64,000 nt of DNA from Natronolimnohabitans sp. A-GB9 (GCF_030848565.1 NZ_JAVDDV010000006.1:62001-126000); one strand, 5' to 3'. Counted from the stretch's first letter, positions 33,854 to 43,114 are shown. Program-made: numbers and translations. Notes: a model not told the origin generated them from the letters alone.

Positions 33854-35139
33854 TCGCGGTGAGCATGGAACTGGCGCTGATCGCGTTGACGGTCCTTTGT
33901 CTCCTGTTGTTTCTCGGCGGCGTGCAGATCTTTCTGGTCTTCGGCCTGTGGGCGATCGGTTTCCACACGATCGTCCCGGGGTTCCCGGCGAGCAACGTCA
34001 GCGTCCTCGCGTTCAGCGAACTCGAGAGTTTCACGTACGTCGCGATTCCGCTGTTCGTGCTCGTCGGCGACCTGATCAATCGGGCACGAATTTCAGAGGA
34101 GATCATCGAGTTCTCGCGGGCCTGTATCGGCTGGCTCCCGGGCAGCACCGGGAACACTTCGATCGGCTGCTCGGCGGTCTTCTCGGCGATTACGGGCTCG
34201 AACGCGGCGACGACCGCCTCGGTCGGAAAGGCGCTTCATCCCATCATGGACGAGGAGGGATACGACGACGACTACGCCGCAGCGACGATCGCTTCCGGTG
34301 GTATCGTCGGAACGGTGCTCCCGCCGAGTGTCCTGTTGATCGTCTACGGCGTGATGTACGGTCTCTCGGTCCCCGACCTGTTCATCGCCGGGATCGTTCC
34401 GGGCATCGCGATCCTCATCGGCCTGGTCGTCGTCAACACCGCACTCTCTCGGCGCCACGAGTACGGGATGGATAGCTCGAACTTCCAGTTTCAGCCCCGG
34501 CGCGTCCTCGAGACGGCCTGGCAGGCGAAGGTCGGTCTCGGAACGATCGTCATCCTGTTGGGCGGGATCTACATCGGTCTCTTCACTCCCTCGGAAGCCG
34601 CGGCCGTCGCCGTCTTCTACATCTTGGTGCTCTCGGTCGCGCTTGGGAAGATTACTCGCCTCGAGCAGGTCGTTAGCGCCTGTTTCACGTCGCTGTTGCT
34701 GATCGGCGTCATCCTCCCGATCATCGTCGTCGCGGTCGCGATTCAACAGAACCTCTCGTTTCTCGGGATTCAGGAGGCCGTCAGCGAGGCCATCCTCTCG
34801 CTTGGATCGCCGTGGCTCGTCGTCCTCGCGATGATGCTCATCATGCTGGCGACCGGATCAGTGCTAGCGTCGGTTCCGAACATCGCACTGACAGTCCCGT
34901 TGCTGACGCCAGCAGCGATGGAACTCGGCCTCGATCCGATCACGTGGGCTATCATCTTCATCATCAGCGACGCCATCGGCTTCATCACGCCACCGTACGG
35001 ACTCAACCTCTACATCATCAGTGGTATCACCGACATCGACTACATGGAGGTAACCTACGAGGCGTTGCCGTATCTCGCGATGCTGATTGGGGTCTGGACG
35101 CTGTTTTTCGTCTTCCCTGAACTGAACGTCCTGGCTTGA
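33850..35139 (+). CDS. TRAP transporter large permease (DctM-like)
   Basis: A 429-residue membrane protein with about 12 segments. DctM hallmarks are visible: AVFSAITGSNAATTASVGK near residue 110, ASGGIVGTVLPPS near 155 and the ITPPYGLNLYI segment near 377. It forms the transport channel with the DctQ subunit and takes cargo from the lipoprotein encoded two genes upstream. The start ATG overlaps the DctQ stop. It is the last gene of the operon; a family B repeat begins 22 bases after the stop. Confidence 0.93.
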   Translation: MIAVSMELALIALTVLCLLLFLGGVQIFLVFGLWAIGFHTIVPGFPASNVSVLAFSELESFTYVAIPLFVLVGDLINRARISEEIIEFSRACIGWLPGSTGNTSIGCSAVFSAITGSNAATTASVGKALHPIMDEEGYDDDYAAATIASGGIVGTVLPPSVLLIVYGVMYGLSVPDLFIAGIVPGIAILIGLVVVNTALSRRHEYGMDSSNFQFQPRRVLETAWQAKVGLGTIVILLGGIYIGLFTPSEAAAVAVFYILVLSVALGKITRLEQVVSACFTSLLLIGVILPIIVVAVAIQQNLSFLGIQEAVSEAILSLGSPWLVVLAMMLIMLATGSVLASVPNIALTVPLLTPAAMELGLDPITWAIIFIISDAIGFITPPYGLNLYIISGITDIDYMEVTYEALPYLAMLIGVWTLFFVFPELNVLA

Positions 35140-35160
35140 GGGATGCTCTCCCTGCTTTCA

Positions 35161-35238
35161 TACGGTCTCCTGTAGTCAATTACCGCCGATCGCCAGCACG
35201 GGTCGGCAATCGGCGGGGCAGCGGGACAGCAGTCCGTA
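35161..35238. repeat. Family B palindromic repeat
   Basis: TACGGTCTCCTGTAGTCAATTACC on the left, GCGGGACAGCAGTCCGTA on the right, with CCGCCGATCGCC/GGCAATCGGCGG core. Lies 22 bases after the DctM stop. Confidence 0.85.
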
Positions 35239-35344
35239 CAAAGCGTCGACGGGGCCGGTCTTACAGATCTTCGACCGAACCGATTATTCCCAACAATTGA
35301 ATATTCACGTTACGAGTTCATGTATAACGAACCGATGAGTACGT

Positions 35345-35491
35345 ATGCACGGCTCTGAGACTCCCCACCGGCTGGAAGCGACGGAACGGGACGTCTCGCT
35401 CCTCGAGGGGGCTGACGAAACGGAACGTCTCGATACACACCGCGCCCTGGCCGCAAACGCCCGGCTGACGGACCGCCAGAGGGCCGAGTAA
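35345..35491 (+). CDS. Uncertain 48-aa ORF
   Basis: ATG at 35345 to TAA at 35491 encodes 48 acidic residues ending LAANARLTDRQRAE. The ending resembles the first helix of the Bat/HTH-10 family (LTDRQREVL), so it may be a broken regulator gene. It ends six bases before the histidine kinase start, which might instead mean a coupled small gene. Low certainty. Confidence 0.35.
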   Translation: MHGSETPHRLEATERDVSLLEGADETERLDTHRALAANARLTDRQRAE

Positions 35492-35497
35492 CCAGCC

Positions 35498-37111
35498 GTG
35501 TCCGGCACCGAGTATTCCTCGATACCCGTGACGTGGCTTCGAACGTATTTGTCGTCGACGCGTCGGGTAGCCGGGGTGTTAGCCAGCATCGGACTCCTGC
35601 TGGCGACCGTCCACGGCGTCCATATCGTCGTTCACGACAAGCCACTGCTCGCGACCGTCGTGGGTGCCGTCGTGCCCCTGGTGCTCTCGTTGCTGATCGT
35701 CTACGCGGGCTACTGGACGGTCCAGCGTGACGTTTCGACAGAGTATGCGCCCCGTCTGGTACAGTGGGCGCTCCTCGGTGGTGTCGGTATGGGCGTCCTC
35801 ATCGGCACGATCGGCGTCCACCAGTATCTCGCCGGCCACCTCCCGGACGACGCCCTCTTTCAGCTGGCCACGGCTATGACCGGCGGCGTCCTCGGTGGCA
35901 TTCTCGTCGGCCTGTACGACGTCCGGATCCAGCGACGAACCGATCGCATCGAATCGCTACAGCGAGCGACGGCCGAGTTCGTCGACGCCACGGACAGAGA
36001 CGACGTCTGTGAGCTGACCGTTCGACTCGCCGCGTCCGAACTCGACATGCCGTTTGCCGGTGCCTGGCTGTACGACGACACCGAAGACGTCCTCGAGCCG
36101 ATTGCAGTCAGCGATGCCGGAAAGGGGCTGTTCGAGGAGCCACCGACCTACGAACCGGGACAGAGCCTCTCCTGGAAAGTGTTTACCGAGGGCGAACCAC
36201 GGATCTACGCCGATCTGCACGATCATCCCGACCGATACAACCCGAAGACGATCGTTCGGAGCGAGCTGATCCTTCCGCTTGGCTCACACGGCGTCCTCAA
36301 CATCGGTTCGACCGAGCCCAACGCGTTCGACGAAACCGACGTCTCGGCTGCCCGGTTGCTCGCGACTGCCTCGAGTGCGGTGCTCGACCGAGCCGAACGC
36401 GAACAGCAGCTGCGAGCCAAGCGACAGGAGCTCGAGGCCCAGAACGAACGCCTCGACGAGTTCGCGAGTATCGTCTCTCACGATCTTCGGAATCCACTGA
36501 CGATCGCACAGGGCTATCTCGAGCAGGCGAGAGCCGACAGCGAGGGCGACGACCGATCGCTCGCTGAAATCGAGGACGCGCTCGAGCGAATGGAGACGTT
36601 GATCACCGATATTCTGGCACTCGCCAGGGCCGGCCAGACGATCGAGGAGACCGAGCAGGTGACTCTTCGGGCCGTCGTCACCGACGCGTGGCGGATGATC
36701 GACGGCGAATCGGCGACGATCGACATCGACGTCGACGACGTCACCCTCTCGGCCGACCGGAGCCGGCTTCGGCAACTTCTCGAGAACCTCTTCCGTAATG
36801 CGGTCGAACACGCCTCGACGGATCGTATCGAGTCCGATGGGACGAACGCGATCGCCGATGGCGATGCCACCGTCTCGATCCGGGTCGGCGCCCTCGAGGA
36901 TGCTGACGGGTTCTACGTCGAAGACGACGGGCCTGGAATTCCGCCCGCGGATCGCGACCGCGTGCTCTCGGTCGGATACACGACGACCGAAGACGGGACC
37001 GGCCTCGGGCTCGCGACGGTACAGCGAATCGCGGCCGGTCACGGCTGGTCGGTCTCCGTCACCGAAAGCAGACGTGGCGGGGCGCGGTTCGAAATCCGCA
37101 CGGATCCGTGA
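35498..37111 (+). CDS. Membrane sensor histidine kinase with GAF domain
   Basis: A 537-residue kinase. Four membrane segments lie at residues about 23-45, 51-73, 90-110 and 122-140, followed by a GAF domain (about 155-295), HisKA with phospho-acceptor His328 (FASIVSHDLRNPL), and a HATPase domain (NLFRNAVEH, VEDDGPGIP, GTGLGLATVQRI). GTG start at 35498. No response regulator is adjacent, which is common for haloarchaeal kinases. The ligand of the GAF domain is unknown. Confidence 0.92.
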   Translation: MSGTEYSSIPVTWLRTYLSSTRRVAGVLASIGLLLATVHGVHIVVHDKPLLATVVGAVVPLVLSLLIVYAGYWTVQRDVSTEYAPRLVQWALLGGVGMGVLIGTIGVHQYLAGHLPDDALFQLATAMTGGVLGGILVGLYDVRIQRRTDRIESLQRATAEFVDATDRDDVCELTVRLAASELDMPFAGAWLYDDTEDVLEPIAVSDAGKGLFEEPPTYEPGQSLSWKVFTEGEPRIYADLHDHPDRYNPKTIVRSELILPLGSHGVLNIGSTEPNAFDETDVSAARLLATASSAVLDRAEREQQLRAKRQELEAQNERLDEFASIVSHDLRNPLTIAQGYLEQARADSEGDDRSLAEIEDALERMETLITDILALARAGQTIEETEQVTLRAVVTDAWRMIDGESATIDIDVDDVTLSADRSRLRQLLENLFRNAVEHASTDRIESDGTNAIADGDATVSIRVGALEDADGFYVEDDGPGIPPADRDRVLSVGYTTTEDGTGLGLATVQRIAAGHGWSVSVTESRRGGARFEIRTDP

Positions 37112-37125
37112 CCACGTCGCGGCAG

Positions 37126-37482
37126 CTATCGGAACTCCCGGGTCCGCTGGTGGGCGTAGTCGAGTGCGTCCTCGAGCGAGCCGGGGCCGTCGTAGCTGGC
37201 CGAAAAGAGGTCCATGAACTGGCGGGCGATGCGATCACAGCGTTCGAACGTGAGTACGGTCCTGACCTGGACCGTCTCCGAGAGCTCGAGGCCGGGATAG
37301 GTCGTCGCGGTCAGCGCGTAACCGGGATGGTCCTCGCCGTCGAGCGACGCCGGAGCGACTTTCAGCCGTAGGTCGCCCGACTCGTGGCGGTACGTCCGAT
37401 ACTGCATCTCCCGATCGGTGTGTGCTGGTGTGTAGGTCCGACTCTCTGCTGTGTTCCACGCTGACGGCACGTCGGCGTCCAT
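37126..37482 (-). CDS. Haloarchaeal protein of unknown function, 118 aa
   Basis: I do not recognise the family. The 118-residue soluble protein is predicted alpha/beta: strands (REMQYRTYRHESGDLRLKVAP, GYALTATTYPGLELSETVQVRTVL) followed by a helix (FERCDRIARQFMDLF) and an acidic helix near the end. No cysteine pair, signal or membrane segment. It converges on the histidine kinase with 14 bases between stops. Confidence 0.68.
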   Translation of the reverse strand: MDADVPSAWNTAESRTYTPAHTDREMQYRTYRHESGDLRLKVAPASLDGEDHPGYALTATTYPGLELSETVQVRTVLTFERCDRIARQFMDLFSASYDGPGSLEDALDYAHQRTREFR

Positions 37483-37529
37483 TATCCACCCATACCGAGG
37501 CTATTGCTACGTGCGTATCGAATTGTGCA

Positions 37530-37549
37530 ATATTACCGGACACTAGTCG
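37530..37549. repeat. Solo family A end
   Basis: ATATTACCGGACACTAGTCG is a diverged family A end. Only one end is seen. Confidence 0.5.
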
Positions 37550-37732
37550 AAAAATCCTCCATCAGTGAATTCGATCTCCGCGAGAAGGAGCTGATTTGTA
37601 TGAGCGTTGGAATAACTGAGAAATAACAACCCTATGTCAACCTGGCAGCGGACTGACCGTCGAAATCGGCCACGAATACGCTCGAGCTGTTGTTCGATCC
37701 CGAACGTGATCTCGCATGGACCGCTGTCCGTC

Positions 37733-38608
37733 TCAGCCGTCGATCGACTCTCCAGTGAAGACGTCCTCGACGAGCGGTTCACCGGCTGTGTCGGCTTCGT
37801 CACTCTCGGGACTGACGCTGCCGGTTCGGTAGCCATGGAGGTCGAGCGTGACGTGGTCGAATCCCAGCTGAGAGAACGCTTCGCGAACGGTCTCGGCGAA
37901 CTCGAGTTCGAGTGCACGCTCGAGTTCGTGACTGGCGACCTCGATGCGCGCGAGGCCGTCGTGGTCGCGGACGCGAAACTGATCGAACCCCCACTGGCGG
38001 AGCAACGCTTCGGCTCGCTCGATGCGTGTCAAGCGTTCGTCGGTGACCTCGAGGCCGGTCGGAATGCGCGAGGAGAGACAGGCCATCGAGGGCTTGTCCG
38101 CGACCGAGAGATCGTAGCGGTCGGCGATCTCACGAACCTCGGCTTTCGTAATGTCGTGGGCCAGAAGTGGTGAATGGATCTCGAGTTCCTCGACGGCCTG
38201 CAATCCGGGGCGGTGGCCCGCGCCAGGATCGTCGGCGTTGGTGCCGTCACAGACCGTCTCGATCCCGAACTCGCGGGCCGTCTCGAGCATCTCGCCGAGT
38301 CGCATCGTCCGGCAATGGTAGCAACGGTCGTCGTCGTTCTCGACGAAGTCGTCGCTCTCGAGTTCGGAAAACGAGACGATCTCGTGGCGGATACCGATCT
38401 CGTCGGCGACCCGTCTGGCGTCCTCGAGTTCGGCCGCGGGGAGGGTCTCGCTCTTTGCGGTACAGGCAACCGCGTCCTCGCCGACGGCGTCGGAGGCGAG
38501 TGCGGCGACGACGCTCGAGTCGACTCCGCCGGAGAAGGCGACGAGTACGCCGTCGCGGTTCGCGAGGTCCTCGCGGGCCGCCTCGAGTTTCGCCTCGACC
38601 GTTGTCAT
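37733..38608 (-). CDS. larE: ATP-dependent sacrificial sulfur transferase LarE
   Basis: A 291-residue PP-loop enzyme. The P-loop is SGGVDSS (residues 26-32), the conserved LarE blocks CYHCRTMRLG, CDGTNADDPGAGHRPGLQAV and KPSMACLSSRIPTG follow. LarE adenylates pyridinium-dicarboxylate precursor and transfers sulfur from its own cysteine, here the Cys in ACLSSR, to make the nickel-pincer cofactor of lactate racemase-type enzymes. LarB, LarC and LarA are not in the window. The ATG at 38608 is preferred; a start 46 codons upstream would add a basic tail. A His-rich transporter-like gene lies 0.8 kb away. Confidence 0.9.
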   Translation of the reverse strand: MTTVEAKLEAAREDLANRDGVLVAFSGGVDSSVVAALASDAVGEDAVACTAKSETLPAAELEDARRVADEIGIRHEIVSFSELESDDFVENDDDRCYHCRTMRLGEMLETAREFGIETVCDGTNADDPGAGHRPGLQAVEELEIHSPLLAHDITKAEVREIADRYDLSVADKPSMACLSSRIPTGLEVTDERLTRIERAEALLRQWGFDQFRVRDHDGLARIEVASHELERALELEFAETVREAFSQLGFDHVTLDLHGYRTGSVSPESDEADTAGEPLVEDVFTGESIDG

Positions 38609-38753
38609 GGCCCGTCGTTCGCGTCCGACGGGCAAAAACGCGTTGTCGGCGGGACTCGAATGCTGGCCTCTCGCCTCCCGCGTGTGGCTTCGCGACCCGT
38701 CCACTGCACGCCGGGCCGTTAAGTTTCCGTTCGTGGTAGCTATCACGAAACCG

Positions 38754-39323
38754 ATGTCTGTCTCCGACCGACTCCAACAGCTGCGTTCGACGAGCGACGC
38801 CCGGGAAGGTCCCGAATCGATGGCCGAACAGTCACGAGGGGAACACGCGTTTTACGCCGCCGTCCGCGGCCTGCAGGCAGGGTTCGTCGCGACAATTATT
38901 ATGACGGCGTTCCGGCTCCCGATCTTGCGGTCGCTGCCGCCGTCGGCGAACTTCTACTCGCAGTACGTCTCCGGCGGCGACCCCGAGGACCATCCGATCG
39001 CCGGGCTCGTTTTGCACTTCGTCTACGGGATTCAGGCCGGAGCGATCTTCGGTGCCCTCTTTGCGTTACAAGACGCCGAGCGGTCGATCGAACCCGAGCA
39101 ACGCGGGCTCGTCTGGGGGTCGGTCTACGGAATGGCGCTCTCGGCGTTTGGCTCCCAGATCATGCTGAAGGAACTGCTCGATATCCGCCTCGAGGCCGAC
39201 GAACTCGCGCTGTTCCACGCCGGACACCTCGTTTACGGCCTCTCGCTCGGCGCGTGGGTCGGCTCTCGAACCGAGGGTGTCGAGGACCCCGAAACGGAGT
39301 ACGAGTACGACGACGGAAACTGA
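38754..39323 (+). CDS. Haloarchaeal membrane protein, 189 aa
   Basis: A 189-residue protein with a polar leader and about four membrane segments (GLQAGFVATIIMTAFRLPI, VLHFVYGIQAGAIFGALFAL, VWGSVYGMALSAFGSQIM, GHLVYGLSLGAWVG). The pattern resembles haloarchaeal membrane proteins annotated as DUF6789-like, but I am unsure. The ATG at 38754 is preferred because the upstream frame lies within the divergent larE region. It lies between larE and the Ni/Co-type transporter, and may be co-transcribed with the latter. Confidence 0.7.
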   Translation: MSVSDRLQQLRSTSDAREGPESMAEQSRGEHAFYAAVRGLQAGFVATIIMTAFRLPILRSLPPSANFYSQYVSGGDPEDHPIAGLVLHFVYGIQAGAIFGALFALQDAERSIEPEQRGLVWGSVYGMALSAFGSQIMLKELLDIRLEADELALFHAGHLVYGLSLGAWVGSRTEGVEDPETEYEYDDGN

Positions 39324-39441
39324 GGACGCGGTCGAGTTAGTATTTTTCTCGAAGGGGTTATCAATCGTTAGCAGCCGTATTACAGTTACCCGAGTCCGGT
39401 CATAACAACCTGTATACCCCGCGAGAGCCTGATATTCTGAT

Positions 39442-40308
39442 ATGGAACTCGGCGTCGTTCTCGGCGTCGTTGCGATCGGATTTATCCACGGCGTCCTCCC
39501 AGATCACGGCTGGCCGATCGCGGCGACGTACGCGCTCAACAAGCAGCGGCGGTGGCTCTACGGTTTCCTCGCAGCGCTAATCCTCGGCGTCGGCCACCTC
39601 GTCAGCAGCGTCGCACTCGTGCTGGCGTACTTCTGGTTCAGCGCGTTCGCCGACTTCGCCGAGGGGCCGTGGCTCGGCTACGTCGCCGGAACGCTGTTGA
39701 TCCTGCTGGGGATCCACGAGTACCGCAACGGCGGCCACGGACACGGGTTAGAGGACCACGACCACGGACACGAACAGACGTCCGACTCCGAACGCGGACA
39801 GGACGGGTCACACGCCCACCACACTGACGGTGGTTCGAACACGGACCACGATCACAGCCATAGCCACGGCCACGATCACGATCATGATCATGGCCACAGT
39901 CACGATCACGATCATGGCCACGACCACGACCACGATCACGACGGTGGTGTCCTCGGACGCATCCGCCGCGCGCTTCCCTTCGGGGGCGGCCATCAGCACC
40001 TACGCGAAGAACACGCCGAGCGCGGACTGGCCGCACTCGGGACGACGGCCCTGCTGCTTGGGTTCGCCCACGAGGAACCCGTACAGATCCTGGCGATCTG
40101 TACCGGTGCCGGGACGGGGCTCTGTCTCGAGTTGATGTTGATATACTCGCTTGCGGTCATCGTCGCGATCGTTCTCCCGACGCTGCTGTTGATCGCGGGT
40201 TACGAACACCACCGCGAACGGATCGAACGGTTCACGCCCTACCTGCCGGCGATCACGGGCGTCGTACTGATCGGGATGGGAGTTGCCTTCATCGTCGGCT
40301 TCGTCTGA
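39442..40308 (+). CDS. Ni/Co transporter-like (NicO-type) membrane protein with His-rich loop
   Basis: A 288-residue membrane protein. The N-terminal GVLPDHGWPIAATYAL and the repeat GFAHEEPVQILAIC match NicO/RcnA-like sequences with His/Asp metal sites. Between the third and fourth membrane segments lies a loop of about 70 residues with more than 20 histidines alternating with Asp and Gly (about residues 97-167), well suited to bind Ni2+, Co2+ or Zn2+. About six membrane segments in all. With larE next door, nickel is the first candidate. Uptake or efflux cannot be told. Confidence 0.8.
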   Translation: MELGVVLGVVAIGFIHGVLPDHGWPIAATYALNKQRRWLYGFLAALILGVGHLVSSVALVLAYFWFSAFADFAEGPWLGYVAGTLLILLGIHEYRNGGHGHGLEDHDHGHEQTSDSERGQDGSHAHHTDGGSNTDHDHSHSHGHDHDHDHGHSHDHDHGHDHDHDHDGGVLGRIRRALPFGGGHQHLREEHAERGLAALGTTALLLGFAHEEPVQILAICTGAGTGLCLELMLIYSLAVIVAIVLPTLLLIAGYEHHRERIERFTPYLPAITGVVLIGMGVAFIVGFV

Positions 40309-40316
40309 CGTCCGTA

Positions 40317-41402
40317 TCAGTCGCTCAGTTCGTCGACGTCCTCCTCGAGACGGCTCGCATACTCGAGTCGGAGGTCCCGCGCGTCGGCTTTCGTCACGTA
40401 CTGGCGACCGTCGATTCGCGTCGCGATGGGGTGGTAGTCCTCGACGGAAAAGCCCATCCGGTCGAGATATCGGACGAGGTCGCCGTCCTCGAGGCCGTCG
40501 TGCATCGCTGTCTCGGCGAACTCACAGGCCGTCTCGAACGCCGGGAGTCTGACGCCGTCGCCCGTTACGTGGCCAGCGTCGCTGGGATCGCTGTCGCGTT
40601 CGATCTCGACGTTGGTGTGGTGGACGCCTTCCATCACCGTCTCGAGTTCGGCCGTCAGCCGGAGCAGTTGGCTCGGCAGGGCCGCGTCGGGCGACCGCCA
40701 CTCGACGGTCGGCATCGCCTCGCGCAGTCGAATCGGCGTCCAGACGACGTCGTCGGGCGAGAACTGCGCTTCGACCGCGTCCTCGTCGATCCCTGCCTCG
40801 AGGGCGGCCGTCTTGAACTCGTCGTAACGGTTCTCGAGACGGCGACGCCACTCGCCGACGGTGTCGACGTAGCGCCAGAGCTGTCCGTGTTTCGGGAACT
40901 CTTCGTAGCCCTTCTTCCGATAACAGTACGCTCGGGCGCTGTTGGCGAGTCGCTCGCCGTCGAGGTACGGCGAAGAGTTGACCAGTGCAAGCGCCGAGTC
41001 GAGGGCAATCAGCGTGTTGAGTTGGTCGACGACGTTTCGCTTCTCGATGTGGATGTGGGTGCCGGCACAGTACTTCGTGTAGTCGAAGTTCTCGCCGACG
41101 ACCGCCTTCTGGATACGGCCGCGCTCGCCGGGCCGACGATCGATCGACTCGCAGTTGATCGGTGTCCCGAGCGGAACGAGTCGCCTGTCCGTGTCGGCTG
41201 CCGTCGAGAGGACGTCCGCCAGCTGTTCGACGAACGTCGTTCGGAGTTCGTCGATCGTCTCACACGGCGGCGTTTTCAACTCGAACAGCGGTTCGACGAA
41301 CTCGCGTTCGGTTCGGTCGGAGACGTCCGCCAACGGACCCGGCTCCGTCAACTCGCCGTCGGTATCGATCACCCAGTACTCGACTTCGATGCTCGTTTTC
41401 AT
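40317..41402 (-). CDS. gshA: Glutamate-cysteine ligase, haloarchaeal type
   Basis: A 361-residue GCS2-family ATP-grasp-like ligase making gamma-glutamylcysteine, the main low-molecular-weight thiol of haloarchaea. The family start (TSIEVEYWVID), LVPLGTPINCES, the CAGTHIHIEK metal-binding segment and the final VDYHPIATRIDGRQ-like region (VEDYHPIATRIDGRQY) are visible. Length fits the characterised Halobacterium enzyme family. It converges on the His-rich transporter with eight bases between stops. Confidence 0.88.
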   Translation of the reverse strand: MKTSIEVEYWVIDTDGELTEPGPLADVSDRTEREFVEPLFELKTPPCETIDELRTTFVEQLADVLSTAADTDRRLVPLGTPINCESIDRRPGERGRIQKAVVGENFDYTKYCAGTHIHIEKRNVVDQLNTLIALDSALALVNSSPYLDGERLANSARAYCYRKKGYEEFPKHGQLWRYVDTVGEWRRRLENRYDEFKTAALEAGIDEDAVEAQFSPDDVVWTPIRLREAMPTVEWRSPDAALPSQLLRLTAELETVMEGVHHTNVEIERDSDPSDAGHVTGDGVRLPAFETACEFAETAMHDGLEDGDLVRYLDRMGFSVEDYHPIATRIDGRQYVTKADARDLRLEYASRLEEDVDELSD

Positions 41403-41641
41403 ACTCGAGAGAGAGCGCTGCGCGCTGTGCTATCGATGAGATGATTCGACGACGACGCGTCCGTCGACCGAGCGGAATCGCTCGCCTCGGACGTCGCCGT
41501 CGCGGCCCGATACGTATCGTTAGACGGGTTTCGTTGAAGTGACAGTGCCTGCAGCCGCTTGCCGCGGTTCGACCGGTGTTCGGTCCGATTCGGAGTCAGG
41601 CGGCACAGACCGGGTCGCGCTCGTATCGGCGGCGCTGCCGA

Positions 41642-42142
41642 TCACCGCTCGTCGACTGCGATTGTCTCGAGGACCGACAGTTCCGTCTCGAGCGCTTCGA
41701 GATCGTCGAGCGTGTCCCGTTCCTCGGCGAGTGTCGTCTCGAGCGGTTCGACGACGTCGTCGGCGTAGGCGAGACGACCGGCAAGAGTCAACAACGATTC
41801 GTAGGTCCTGATCTCGAGTCGCTCCGCCATGAGCGCGATCTCGAGGGCGCCGGGGACGGCCGGCTCGTCCGTCGCCTGGGTGTGTTGGCGCCACGACTCG
41901 ATCAGTCCGTCGACCGCTCGGCTCCGGCTCGCTCGCGGACGCCGCTCGAGCGCCTCGAAGACGTCCTCGAGACGGTCGATCTGCTGGTCGGTCTCCTCGC
42001 GGTGGGCAGCGAGTCGGTCCCGAAGCTCGGCGGTCGGCGCGTCCGATGCCATCTCCGAGAGGAGTTTGCCGTGGGTGCGTTCGGCGTAGTAGGCATGCTG
42101 GAGTCGATCGCCGAACAGGTCTTCGAGAGTTTCGACGTTCAT
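41642..42142 (-). CDS. DUF892 (YciE/YciF-like) ferritin-fold protein (first of two)
   Basis: A 166-residue helical protein. The start LEDLFGDRLQHAYYAERT is the DUF892 signature, and three further helices (EETDQQIDRLEDVFEAL, ALEIALMAERLEIRTYESL, EERDTLDDLEALETEL) give a ferritin-like four-helix bundle. The first glutamates match family iron-site positions only in part. Bacterial YciF is stress-linked. It overlaps the preceding gene by four bases, so the two DUF892 paralogues are co-translated and may pair. Confidence 0.85.
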   Translation of the reverse strand: MNVETLEDLFGDRLQHAYYAERTHGKLLSEMASDAPTAELRDRLAAHREETDQQIDRLEDVFEALERRPRASRSRAVDGLIESWRQHTQATDEPAVPGALEIALMAERLEIRTYESLLTLAGRLAYADDVVEPLETTLAEERDTLDDLEALETELSVLETIAVDER

Positions 42143-42771
42143 GGCTCGAGATCCTCACGCCAGGCCCGATCGAGCGACTCCCGCGAGGCGTCGTCGACCG
42201 GACTCGAGGCCAGCAGCGTCTCGATGGCGTCGCTTTCGGTCAACTCCTCGAGATCCGTCCGGACCTGTCGCTCGTCGTCGTAGTTGTCCCTGAGCGCATC
42301 GAGGACCGTTTTTCCGGTGTCGGAAGCGACGGCTGTAGTGTCGTCGTCTGCGAGCCGTTCCGCGATGGCAATCGTCCGCTCGTAGACGGTACACTCGATC
42401 GCCTCGAGTTGCAGGACAGTCTCCATGTAGTACAACGGGCGGAGCGCGTCGTCCAGAACGACGTTGTTGAATCGCTCCTTGTCGTCGATCAGTCCGTCGA
42501 GGACGGGGACGCGGCGACCGTCGGGAGCCTCGCCGAGAGCGTCGAACGCGCGCTCGATCCGCTCGAGGTGGGTCTCGGTCTCCTCACGGTGAGTATCGAT
42601 CGTGTACTGGAGCTGTTCGCGACACTCCAGCGTGCGGACGTCGTCTAACGTTTCGATCTCGACGTCGGTCGAGAGGGTCTCGAGTGCCGACTGGAGCGTT
42701 CGCTCGATGTAGTACAATCGCTCTAACTGGGCCACGAGCGCGTCGCGTACGGTGGTCGTTGTGGTGCTCAT
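42139..42771 (-). CDS. DUF892 (YciE/YciF-like) ferritin-fold protein (second, larger)
   Basis: With ATG at 42771 (MSTTTTTVRDALVAQLERLYYIERTL) the product is 210 residues. It shares the DUF892 layout but has a longer C-terminal helix segment. The start is chosen because the upstream part of the frame overlaps the DUF5789 gene. It lies 13 bases after that gene and overlaps the next DUF892 gene by four bases (ATGA). Three genes thus form one operon, probably stress-related. Confidence 0.85.
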   Translation of the reverse strand: MSTTTTTVRDALVAQLERLYYIERTLQSALETLSTDVEIETLDDVRTLECREQLQYTIDTHREETETHLERIERAFDALGEAPDGRRVPVLDGLIDDKERFNNVVLDDALRPLYYMETVLQLEAIECTVYERTIAIAERLADDDTTAVASDTGKTVLDALRDNYDDERQVRTDLEELTESDAIETLLASSPVDDASRESLDRAWREDLEP

Positions 42772-42784
42772 ATACGACTGCCAC

Positions 42785-43114
42785 TTAGAACGATTGTTGC
42801 ATCCGCGTGTGCTCGTCGGTTTCGTGGGGGCTGTCCCCGCGGTCGCTGTACCGCGGTCGTCCGACGGCGTCTCGGCGGACACCGTTCAAGATCGCCAGCT
42901 CGAGTTCGTCCTGGGTCTCGTAGGTCTCGTGGCCGGACGTCTCGAGAACCGCCCGTAACGGCTCCGATCGACGCGGATAGCTGATCTCGACGTCGGCGAA
43001 CTCCGAGAGCACCTCCGCGGTCGTCATCGGGAACGTCGTCTCGTCGAACAGTTGGCTGACGGCCCCGACCTCGAGTGATCTGACCTCGTCGGCGGTGTCG
43101 TCGATGTGACTCAT
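42785..43114 (-). CDS. DUF5789 family protein (copy 2)
   Basis: A 109-residue protein. It keeps the family features in a diverged form: FPMTTAEVLSEFADVEISYP, ETYETQDELELAILNGV and the AVGRPRYSDRGDSP ending motif. The N-terminal part is not like copies 1 and 3. It is the first gene of an operon with two DUF892 genes, which suggests a link of DUF5789 proteins to stress or envelope functions. Function unknown. Confidence 0.78.
   Translation of the reverse strand: MSHIDDTADEVRSLEVGAVSQLFDETTFPMTTAEVLSEFADVEISYPRRSEPLRAVLETSGHETYETQDELELAILNGVRRDAVGRPRYSDRGDSPHETDEHTRMQQSF

Noticed and set aside
36284-37042. A 252-codon minus-strand frame
   Set aside because: Antisense shadow of the histidine kinase C-terminal half.
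39727-39945. CACGATCAC-rich block as a DNA repeat
   Set aside because: It encodes the His/Asp-rich loop of the transporter-like protein; codon repetition explains it.
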